64,000 bases of DNA, taken from Mycolicibacterium goodii. Its GTDB lineage: Bacteria > Actinomycetota > Actinomycetes > Mycobacteriales > Mycobacteriaceae. Below the pieces are notes generated by a model, which saw nothing but the letters and a program-made list of their open reading frames with translations, did no database searches and was not told the origin of the DNA. The DNA lies in contig NZ_CP092364.2 in assembly GCF_022370755.2 (NCBI RefSeq), positions 4,402,001 to 4,466,000 on the forward strand, written 5' to 3'. Shown piece by piece: positions 57,638-64,000 of this stretch; the stretch's first letter is position 1; every line of letters starts with the position of its first letter. Position numbers and translations under genes: made by a program.

Positions 57638-58177
57638 GTGCCCGACGGCGACGATAGGGGTGTGAGTGCCGAAACAGATGCTCCGCGGGCACTGCTGAGG
57701 CTCTACGACGAAGCCTTGCCGGTGGTGTACGGATACTTCATCCGGCGCTGCGGTGACCGCGGAACCGCCGAGGATCTGACGTCCGAGACGTTCCTGGCGG
57801 CGATGGATGCCGCGCGCAAGCCGTCGCCGCCGCCACTGTCGGTGCCGTGGTTGATCGGCGTGGCGCGGCACAAACTCGCCGACCACTACCGGCGCAGGCA
57901 CGGCCGGTTCAGCGTTCCGGTGGCCGAACTGCCGGAACCGGCGGACCCGGCCGACGACTGGGATGCCACCCTGGACCGCATCGTCGCGGAGAGCGTGCTG
58001 GCCCGGTTGCCCGAGCAGCACCGCACGGTCCTTGCGCTGCGCTACATGGACGACTGCTCGGTGAATGAATGCGCCGAGCTGATCGGGCGCACCGTCCACG
58101 CCACCGAGGCGCTACTGGTCCGGGCCCGCAAGGCATTCCGAACGCAATACGCACAAGCGGAAGGAGGAACGCCATGA
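57638..58177 (+). CDS. ECF RNA polymerase sigma factor
   Basis: A 179-residue extracytoplasmic-function sigma factor. Region 2 is LYDEALPVVYGYFIRRCGDRGTAEDLTSETFLAAM; region 4 is LARLPEQHRTVLALRYMDDCSVNECAELIGRTVHATEALLVRARKAF. The start is GTG 57638 with GGAG 4 nt upstream, or GTG 57662. It overlaps the downstream VOC gene by 4 nt. There is no recognisable membrane anti-sigma factor next to it. Confidence 0.9.
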   Translation: MPDGDDRGVSAETDAPRALLRLYDEALPVVYGYFIRRCGDRGTAEDLTSETFLAAMDAARKPSPPPLSVPWLIGVARHKLADHYRRRHGRFSVPVAELPEPADPADDWDATLDRIVAESVLARLPEQHRTVLALRYMDDCSVNECAELIGRTVHATEALLVRARKAFRTQYAQAEGGTP

Positions 58178-59463
58178 ACGCGGACTACGACCCGTTCACC
58201 GTGCTGCACCTGCACGACGAGCCTCCGGTTGCCCCGGATCCGGAGTTCGCCGCGCGGCTGCGGGCCCGACTGGAGGCGGCACTCACGCTACCCAACCGAA
58301 CCGAAGGAGTGGTCATGACCGGAACTGACACCGCAATCGCGGATCTCAACGCCCCGGCGCAGGCGCCGGCTCCCGAGCGCCCCGCGATGATCTCCTATCT
58401 CACCGTCCCCGACGCACGTGCCGCGATCACGTTCTACGTCGATGCACTGGGCGCGCGTGTCCTCGGTGAGCCGATCGTGATGGACGACGGACGCATCGGC
58501 CACGCCGAACTCGCGCTCGGCGGCGGGGTGTTCTACCTTGCCGAGGAGTTTCCCGAGATCGGGTTGAAAGCACCTGCACCCGAGGCGGTTTCGGTGAGCC
58601 TCATGCTGCGGGTACCGGACACCGACGCCGCGCTCGCGCAGGCCAGGTCCCACGGCGCCCGGGTTCAGCGCGAGCCCTACGAAAACCACGGCGCGCGCAA
58701 CGCCACCTTCATCGACCCCGCCGGACACCGATGGATGCTGTCGGGACCCACGGGCGTTTCCCCGTTCGGTGAGCTCATCCGGCACGGCGACGTCGGCTAC
58801 GTGTCGGTATGGGTGCCCGACGCCGAACGCGCCGCCGCGTTCTACGGGCATGTACTCGGATGGAGCTACGACCCGGCCACCCGCCAGGTCACCAACGCAC
58901 GTGAGCACATCGGCATCGTCAGTGTCGCGGGTCCGCCGACGCTGTTCTGCTGCTACGCCGTCGACGACCTCGATGCGGCCCGTCAGGCGATCACCGCGGC
59001 AGGCGGTACGCCCGGAGAGGCACAAGAGTTCGAGTTCGGCACGGTGCTGGACGCGACCGATCCGGCAGGTGCGGCGTTCGCGGTGTTCACTCCTGCCCCC
59101 GGCACTTCGCGGCCTGCGCTCAACGGCAGTGGGCCCGGGTCACTTTCGTACATCACGTACAACGTGCCCGACTCAGCGCAGTTCAAGGAGTTCTACGGCC
59201 GGGTCCTGTCCTGGACGTTCGAACCGGGCCGCGTCGCCGACGGCTGGGGCGTGCAGAACTGCCAACCGATGTCGGGCATGGCCGGTGGAAGTGACAGGGC
59301 CACAACAGTGCCCATGTGGACCGTCGCCGACATCGACGCCGCGGTCGCGCGCGTGCGCGAGGCAGGCGGCACGGTGATCAGCGAACCCGCGCGGCAGCCC
59401 TACGGCCTGACGGCCGAGTGCACCGACGATCAGGGCACCCGGTTCTACCTGGGCGAGTTCTAA
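58174..59463 (+). CDS. Three-domain VOC (glyoxalase/bleomycin-resistance fold) protein coupled to the sigma factor
   Basis: A 429-residue protein. Residues 1-48 (DYDPFTVLHLHDEPPVAPDPEFAARLRARLEAAL) form a charged helical leader. Three VOC domains follow, about residues 70-190 (PAMISYLTVPDARAAITFYV), 203-310 (GDVGYVSVWVPDAERAAAFY) and 323-429 (GSLSYITYNVPDSAQFKEFY). ATG 58174 has AAGGAGG upstream and overlaps the sigma factor stop by 4 nt. It may sense or modify a small molecule and control the sigma factor; that is inference. Confidence 0.85.
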   Translation: MNADYDPFTVLHLHDEPPVAPDPEFAARLRARLEAALTLPNRTEGVVMTGTDTAIADLNAPAQAPAPERPAMISYLTVPDARAAITFYVDALGARVLGEPIVMDDGRIGHAELALGGGVFYLAEEFPEIGLKAPAPEAVSVSLMLRVPDTDAALAQARSHGARVQREPYENHGARNATFIDPAGHRWMLSGPTGVSPFGELIRHGDVGYVSVWVPDAERAAAFYGHVLGWSYDPATRQVTNAREHIGIVSVAGPPTLFCCYAVDDLDAARQAITAAGGTPGEAQEFEFGTVLDATDPAGAAFAVFTPAPGTSRPALNGSGPGSLSYITYNVPDSAQFKEFYGRVLSWTFEPGRVADGWGVQNCQPMSGMAGGSDRATTVPMWTVADIDAAVARVREAGGTVISEPARQPYGLTAECTDDQGTRFYLGEF

Positions 59464-59472
59464 CCGGCCACC

Positions 59473-59527
59473 AGACGCAAAACTGCCCGTCTTCGCGTGA
59501 GAAAGGGCAGTTTTGCGTCTGCTCGCG
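59473..59527. terminator. Bidirectional terminator hairpin, repeat-family member B
   Basis: AGACGCAAAACTGCCC (59473-59488) pairs perfectly with 59505-59520; TTTTGCGTCTGCTCGCG (59511-59527) is identical to bases 10860-10876 of member A. It lies between the convergent VOC and flavoprotein genes. Confidence 0.85.
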
Positions 59528-59533
59528 AGGTCG

Positions 59534-60721
59534 TCAGCTGCCGAGAACCTCGGAGATGGGGGCCCCTGAGGCGATCTTGGCGCGCGTCTTCATGACCTTG
59601 CCCGGCATGCCGCCACCGACCACGCCGACGAGAGCACCATCGCGCTCGTAGTACGCCAGGAACTTGCGGCCGTCGTCCTCGACGATGTGCACGACGTCGT
59701 CGGATTCCGGTTCGCCGAGGCACTGGATCTTGACGTCGTACTGGTCGCTCCAGAAGTACGGGACCGACACCACGGGCGAGGACTCCTGTCCGAGCAGCGC
59801 GGGTACCATGGCACGGGCCTGGTCGGCGACGTTGCTCCAATGCTCAACGCGCACTTGGCCGCCCACGTGGTCGCGCCACGATGCGACGTCGCCGATCGCC
59901 CATACGTGGGGCACGCTGGCGCGGCCCACCTCGTCGCACACCACGCCGTTGTCGACCTTGATGCCGCTACCTTCCAGCCAGTCGACCGACGGACGGGAGC
60001 CGATGCCCACGATGACCAGATCGGCCTCGAGCTCGGTGCCGTCGGCGAGCACCACGGTCTCGACGTTCTGCGTGCCGCGCACCTCGCTGACCCCGACACC
60101 GCAACGCACGTCGACGCCCTCTGCCTCGTGCAGGCGGGTCACCAGCGCACCGATCTTCTCGCCGAGCACGGAGGCCAGCGGGGTCGGCTGCGGTTCCACC
60201 AGCACCACGTCGACACCGAGCTTGCGCAGGCTCGCCGCGACCTCGCAACCGATGAAGCCGGCACCGATCACCACGGCGCGGGATGCCTTGGCGGCTTCCT
60301 CCCGCAGGGCCATGCTCTCGTCATAGGTGCGCAGCACGCGGATGCCCTGCAGGTCGGGGAAGGAACCGATCCGCTTGGGCACCAGTCCGGTGGCGATCAC
60401 CAGTTCGTCGTAGGCGAGCTCGCTGCCGTCGGCCAGCGTGACGGTCCGGGCGGCCGTGTCCATCGACCGGGCCCCGGACCCGAGCCGCAGGGTGATGTTG
60501 TTCTCTTCGTAGAACTCGGCCGGCTTGAGCGTGACGTCGTCGTTCTCCGCGCGCAGGACTTCCTTCGACAGCGGCGGACGGTCGTACGGCAGATGGTCCT
60601 CGTCGCTGACGATCGTGATGGGCCCGGCGTATTCCGAACGGCGCAGCTGTTCGGCAGTCCGGGTGGCCGCAAGGCCGCCACCGACGATCACGATGCCCGC
60701 AGAATGCGCTGATGTGGTCAC
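59534..60721 (-). CDS. Ferredoxin-reductase-like FAD/NAD(P)-dependent oxidoreductase
   Basis: A 395-residue flavoprotein of the same type as the one at 22285-23511. It has GIVIVGGGLAATRTAEQLRR for FAD, YDRPPLSKEVL, VVIGAGFIGCEVAASLRK for NAD(P)H and VWAIGDVASW near the C-terminus. No ferredoxin gene lies beside it, so its partner must be encoded elsewhere. GTG 60721 has no strong Shine-Dalgarno. Confidence 0.9.
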   Translation of the reverse strand: MTTSAHSAGIVIVGGGLAATRTAEQLRRSEYAGPITIVSDEDHLPYDRPPLSKEVLRAENDDVTLKPAEFYEENNITLRLGSGARSMDTAARTVTLADGSELAYDELVIATGLVPKRIGSFPDLQGIRVLRTYDESMALREEAAKASRAVVIGAGFIGCEVAASLRKLGVDVVLVEPQPTPLASVLGEKIGALVTRLHEAEGVDVRCGVGVSEVRGTQNVETVVLADGTELEADLVIVGIGSRPSVDWLEGSGIKVDNGVVCDEVGRASVPHVWAIGDVASWRDHVGGQVRVEHWSNVADQARAMVPALLGQESSPVVSVPYFWSDQYDVKIQCLGEPESDDVVHIVEDDGRKFLAYYERDGALVGVVGGGMPGKVMKTRAKIASGAPISEVLGS

Positions 60722-60790
60722 GAGGGCTTTTTACACGATCGACGGGCGCGGGTGTGCGCCACCCCACACTTGTGCCGGTGATCTCCGAGC

Positions 60791-61237
60791 TCAACTGCGA
60801 GCCCGTTCGATGATGTTCGACAGGACGACGATGCTCTCGCTGCGCTCGATGTCGGCCGACGCCCGGATCCGTTCCAGCGCCTCTTCGAGGTGCCGCATGT
60901 CGCGCGCGAGCACGTGCAGGATTGCGTCGGCGGTGCCGGTGACCGTGGCTGCGCTGACCACCTCGGGGATGTCCACCCACGCCGCGCGCAGTTCGTCGGG
61001 CGCGATCGTGCCGTGGCAGAACACCTGCACGTAGGCCTCGGTGTTCCAGCCCAGGACGTTGCGGTCGACGACGGTGGTGAAACCGCGGATCACGCCGTCG
61101 GCAACCATGCGATCGATCCGCCGCTTCACCGCGGGGGCCGAGAGATTCACCTGCTGGCCGATCTCGGCGTACGTGGCCCGCGCGTCCTCGGCGAGGACAC
61201 CCAGGATCCGCTCGTCGGTGTCGTCCACCCGGGCCAT
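60791..61237 (-). CDS. Lrp/AsnC-family transcriptional regulator
   Basis: A 148-residue Lrp-type regulator with the N-terminal helix-turn-helix DDTDERILGVLAEDARATYAEIGQQVNLSAPAVKRRIDRM and a C-terminal RAM ligand domain. The start is ATG 61237, preceded by AGGAGG. It is divergent from the arginine/ornithine genes and should control them in response to an amino acid, probably arginine or ornithine. Confidence 0.93.
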   Translation of the reverse strand: MARVDDTDERILGVLAEDARATYAEIGQQVNLSAPAVKRRIDRMVADGVIRGFTTVVDRNVLGWNTEAYVQVFCHGTIAPDELRAAWVDIPEVVSAATVTGTADAILHVLARDMRHLEEALERIRASADIERSESIVVLSNIIERARS

Positions 61238-61274
61238 ATCGCCTCCTGTGCAAGAAATCGCCGAGATGAGGTGC

Positions 61275-61328
61275 TTCACGCAATGTATCGCTGTATATCA
61301 CGCAAGTTCTTGCGATTGATTGCGTGAT
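61275..61328. promoter_or_regulatory. Candidate Lrp/AsnC operators
   Basis: ATCACGCAA (61297-61305) and TTGCGTGAT (61320-61328) form a perfect dyad with a 14-nt spacer; TTCACGCAA at 61275-61283 repeats the half-site about two helical turns away. They lie in the divergent region between the AsnC-type regulator and the hydrolase gene. Confidence 0.65.
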
Positions 61329-61350
61329 CATGGCTCCATATCGTCGAATC

Positions 61351-62238
61351 ATGACGATCTCCGACGATGTCATCTGGAATGACCGTGCCCGCCCCGATCA
61401 GCACGGCTACTCGGCTGACGTCGCCGCTCCGCCGGCACGCAAGTCCACCGTCCGCCACTACGCCATGACCGCTCCGCAGTACTTCACCGTCGAGTACGCC
61501 ATCAATCCGTGGATGGACCTCACCACCGGAGTCGACACGCAACGCGCGGTCGACCAGTGGCGGGTGCTTCACGACATCTACGTCGGCCTCGGGCACACCG
61601 TCGACCTGGTACCGCCGCGCGCGGGCCTGCCCGACATGGTGTACGCCGCCAACGGCGGGTTCGTCATCGGGCGCACCGCCGTCATCGCGCGCTTCGCCTA
61701 CCCGCAGCGCGCGCCGGAGGCCGAGGCCTACGCCCAATGGGCGGCCGCCCATGGCCTCGAGACGGTGTTCACCCAGCACGTCAACGAGGGTCAGGGCGAC
61801 CTGCTGCTGGTCGGGTCGAACCTGTTGGCCGGATGGGGCTTCCGCACCGATCGCCGCGCACACGACGAGATCGCGGCGATCACCGGCCTGCCGGTCCTCA
61901 GCCTCGAGCTCGTGGACCCGCGGTTCTACCACCTCGACACCGCGCTGGCCGTGCTCGACGACACCACGGTCGCCTACTATCCGCCGGCCTTCAGCCCGGA
62001 CTCCCGCCGCCGTCTGGAGGAGCTGTTTCCCGACGCGATCGAGGTGGCCACCTCCGACGCGTACGTGCTCGGGCTCAACGTCGTATCCGACGGCAAGCAT
62101 GTGGTGTTGCCCGCGGCCGCCACGGGTTTCGCCGATCAGCTGCGCCGTGCCGGTTTCGAGCCGATCGGCGTCGACCTCGCCGAGCTACTCAAAGGCGGCG
62201 GATCGGTCAAATGCTGCACCTTGGAGTTGCATCCATGA
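61351..62238 (+). CDS. Dimethylargininase/arginine-deiminase superfamily hydrolase
   Basis: A 295-residue guanidino-group-modifying enzyme. The fold signature is DMVYAANGGFVIGRTAVIARF; catalytic residues are probably His194 (FYHLDTALA) and Cys288 (GGSVKCCTLEL). It could act on dimethylarginine, arginine or citrulline; the ornithine aminotransferase next to it favours a reaction leading to ornithine or citrulline. ATG 61351 is preferred, with longer starts at 61330 and 61324 close to the operator; no Shine-Dalgarno is visible for any. Confidence 0.85.
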   Translation: MTISDDVIWNDRARPDQHGYSADVAAPPARKSTVRHYAMTAPQYFTVEYAINPWMDLTTGVDTQRAVDQWRVLHDIYVGLGHTVDLVPPRAGLPDMVYAANGGFVIGRTAVIARFAYPQRAPEAEAYAQWAAAHGLETVFTQHVNEGQGDLLLVGSNLLAGWGFRTDRRAHDEIAAITGLPVLSLELVDPRFYHLDTALAVLDDTTVAYYPPAFSPDSRRRLEELFPDAIEVATSDAYVLGLNVVSDGKHVVLPAAATGFADQLRRAGFEPIGVDLAELLKGGGSVKCCTLELHP

Positions 62239-63515
62239 CCATTCTGGACAATGTGAACCCAGGCTTCGGACCCAGCGGCACCCGGGAGGCCACCGGGGTC
62301 ACCGCCCCGTCCACCGCTGAGGCCATCGCCCTCGACGCTCGCTATGTCGCGCACAACTACTCGCCGCTGCCGGTGGTCTCGGCAGGCGCCGAGGGCGTCT
62401 GGATCACCGATGTCACCGGTCGCCGCTACCTGGACTGCCTGGCCGCCTATTCCGCGGTGAACTTCGGGCACCGGCACCCCGAGATCATCGCGACCGCGCA
62501 TGCCCAGCTGGATCGGTTGACCTTGGTGAGCCGCGCCTTCCACTCCGATCAGCTCGGACCCTTCGCGCAGGCCCTCGCCACGCTGTGCGACAAGGACATG
62601 GTGCTGCCGATGAACAGTGGCGCCGAGGCCGTCGAGAGCGGTATCAAGGTGGCCCGCAAGTGGGGCACCGATGTCAAGGGCGTCATTGCCGACGAGTCCA
62701 ACATCGTGGTGGCGCGCAACAACTTCCACGGCCGCACGACCACGATCATCAGCTTCTCCGACGACGAGACGGCACGCCGTGGGTTCGGCCCGTACACACC
62801 GGGGTTCCGGGCGGTGCCGTTCGGCGACGCCGCAGCGGTGGCCGAGGCGATCGACGACAACACGGTCGCGGTGCTCCTCGAACCGATCCAGGGCGAGGCG
62901 GGCATCATCGTGCCCCCGCCGGATTTCCTGCCCCGCGTCCGCGAGATCTGCACGCAACGCAACGTCCTGATGATCGCCGACGAGATCCAGTCCGGCCTGG
63001 CGCGCACTGGGCGCACCTTCGCGTGCGAGCACTGGGGCGTGGTTCCCGACGTGTATCTGCTGGGCAAGGCGCTCGGCGGCGGTGTGGTTCCCCTGTCGGC
63101 CGTGGTCGCCGACCGTGATGTGCTCGGTGTGCTGCATCCCGGTGAGCACGGGTCGACGTTCGGCGGAAACCCGCTGGCCACGGCGATCGGGAGCACCGTG
63201 GTGGGCATGCTCAAGCGCGGCGAGTTCCAGCAGCGATCAGCCGAACTCGGTGCGCATCTGCACGCGCGCTTACAGGATCTGATCGGTGACGGGGTACTCG
63301 CGGTGCGTGGTCGGGGCCTGTGGGCCGGCGTGGACATCGACCCCTCACTCGGCACCGGCAAGGAACTCACTGTGGCGTTGGCAGAGCGCGGTGTCCTGGT
63401 CAAAGACACCCACGGGTCGACGTTGCGGTTCGCTCCTCCCCTGGTCATCAGAAAAGAAGAGATCGATTGGGCGGTTGACCGATTCACCGACACCTTGGCG
63501 GAGGTGCGCCGATAA
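62235..63515 (+). CDS. rocD: Ornithine aminotransferase
   Basis: A 426-residue class III PLP-dependent aminotransferase that converts ornithine and 2-oxoglutarate to glutamate semialdehyde and glutamate. The PLP lysine is Lys278 (VYLLGKALGGGVVP), the cofactor Asp is Asp249 (MIADEIQSG), and SGAEAVESGIKVARKW is typical. ATG 62235 overlaps the hydrolase stop by 4 nt. It is an intact single gene, whereas some mycobacteria carry it split in two. Confidence 0.94.
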   Translation: MTILDNVNPGFGPSGTREATGVTAPSTAEAIALDARYVAHNYSPLPVVSAGAEGVWITDVTGRRYLDCLAAYSAVNFGHRHPEIIATAHAQLDRLTLVSRAFHSDQLGPFAQALATLCDKDMVLPMNSGAEAVESGIKVARKWGTDVKGVIADESNIVVARNNFHGRTTTIISFSDDETARRGFGPYTPGFRAVPFGDAAAVAEAIDDNTVAVLLEPIQGEAGIIVPPPDFLPRVREICTQRNVLMIADEIQSGLARTGRTFACEHWGVVPDVYLLGKALGGGVVPLSAVVADRDVLGVLHPGEHGSTFGGNPLATAIGSTVVGMLKRGEFQQRSAELGAHLHARLQDLIGDGVLAVRGRGLWAGVDIDPSLGTGKELTVALAERGVLVKDTHGSTLRFAPPLVIRKEEIDWAVDRFTDTLAEVRR

Positions 63516-63542
63516 TCGCTTGATCGGCACCTAGGAGGCACC

Positions 63543-64000
63543 ATGCCAGCCCCAGCGAACAGCATGGCCGGTCAGTTGTTGCGACGCCGTCCCGTTCTCG
63601 GCGCCCCGGTCGCCCACGGCGCGTCCGATCACCTGAAGCGAAGTATCGGCACCTTCCAGCTGACGCTGTTCGGTGTCGGCGCGACCGTCGGCACCGGCAT
63701 CTTCCTGGTGCTGCAGCAGGCCGTTCCAGAGGCCGGGCCCGCGGTGCTCGTGTCGTTCGTCCTCGCCGGTGTCGCGGCCGGTCTGTCGGCGTTGTGTTAC
63801 GCCGAGATGGCCTCGGCCGTACCCGTGTCTGGCTCGACGTACTCCTACGCCTACACCACGATGGGCGAGTTCGTGGCCATGGGCGTGGCGGCCTGCCTGC
63901 TGCTGGAGTACGGCGTCTCGATGTCGGCGACCTCGATCGGCTGGGGCGGCTATCTCAACCAGCTGCTCGACGACCTGTTCGGCTTCCGCATCCCGCAGGC
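63543..64000 (+). CDS. APC-family amino-acid permease, N-terminal part (runs off the right edge)
   Basis: The 152 visible residues start MPAPANSMAGQLLRRRPVLG, then LKRSIGTFQLTLFGVGATVGTGIFLVL, the APC first-helix signature (GVGATVGTGIF). The cationic amino-acid transporter branch is likeliest. AGGAGG lies 4 nt before the ATG. It is 27 nt after rocD, in the position of a rocE-type arginine/ornithine permease. The C-terminal part is not in the window. Confidence 0.9.
   Translation, partial: MPAPANSMAGQLLRRRPVLGAPVAHGASDHLKRSIGTFQLTLFGVGATVGTGIFLVLQQAVPEAGPAVLVSFVLAGVAAGLSALCYAEMASAVPVSGSTYSYAYTTMGEFVAMGVAACLLLEYGVSMSATSIGWGGYLNQLLDDLFGFRIPQ

Noticed and set aside
57638..57661. Firm choice between the two sigma factor GTG starts
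   Set aside because: Both 57638 and 57662 have a purine-rich stretch upstream; the sequence does not decide, so the longer form is given with the alternative noted.
61509..62234. N-terminal extension of rocD by 242 codons
   Set aside because: It runs through the hydrolase gene in another frame and is Arg-rich; the overlapping ATG at 62235 gives a normal-length aminotransferase.

Overview
The window is high-GC actinobacterial DNA. Gene content and order point to a fast-growing mycobacterium: the mycofactocin cluster directly upstream of the S10 ribosomal operon, a sulfatase island between the S10 and spc operons, and sppA plus TIGR00027 methyltransferases between the spc operon and secY-adk. 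This matches what I remember of Mycolicibacterium smegmatis, shown in reverse orientation. That identification is inference from remembered synteny; no search was run.

Layout. 1-1.5 kb: adk (partial) and secY. 1.9-5.6 kb: four tandem paralogous SAM-dependent methyltransferases. 5.6-10.8 kb: LysE exporter, MHS-type transporter, SppA protease and an F420/LLM-type oxidoreductase. 10.9-15.1 kb: spc operon (L14-L24-L5-S14-S8-L6-L18-S5-L30-L15, minus strand). 15.4-24.6 kb: a tightly overlapping minus-strand catabolic operon (heme-oxygenase-like diiron oxidase, Rieske ferredoxin, ferredoxin reductase, aldehyde dehydrogenase, second Rieske protein, GGT-like Ntn hydrolase, RidA, permease, amidase). 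24.8-30.4 kb: GlcG/HbpS protein, PucR-type regulator, MFS transporter and a second copy of the permease. 30.5-36.0 kb: formylglycine-generating enzyme, sulfatase, SulP permease and MerR regulator. 36.0-42.0 kb: NUDIX hydrolase and the S10 operon (S10-L3-L4-L23-L2-S19-L22-S3-L16-L29-S17). 42.4-48.5 kb: DUF4442 protein, cNMP-binding sensor kinase, SnoaL-like protein, lipoprotein carboxylesterase, P450 and TetR. 48.6-49.7 kb: a truncated drug-efflux pump. 49.6-56.8 kb: complete mycofactocin locus (mftG, F, E, D, C, B, A and mftR). 56.8-60.7 kb: PhyH-like dioxygenase, ECF sigma factor with a three-domain VOC protein, and a ferredoxin-reductase-like flavoprotein. 60.8-64 kb: Lrp/AsnC regulator, guanidino-group hydrolase, ornithine aminotransferase and an amino-acid permease (partial), an arginine/ornithine utilisation unit.

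The most interesting part is the 15.4-30.4 kb catabolic island. It links a diiron oxidase carrying the full six-ligand set to its own electron-transfer chain and to amide, imine and aldehyde-processing enzymes. A 14-bp box (GGTCAANNTGCACA) recurs in three of its intergenic regions and may be the operator of the PucR-type regulator. Other non-coding structure of note: near-superimposable promoters in front of the S10 and spc operons, a repeated terminator hairpin family at convergent gene ends, and several long perfect or near-perfect dyads in divergent intergenic regions.
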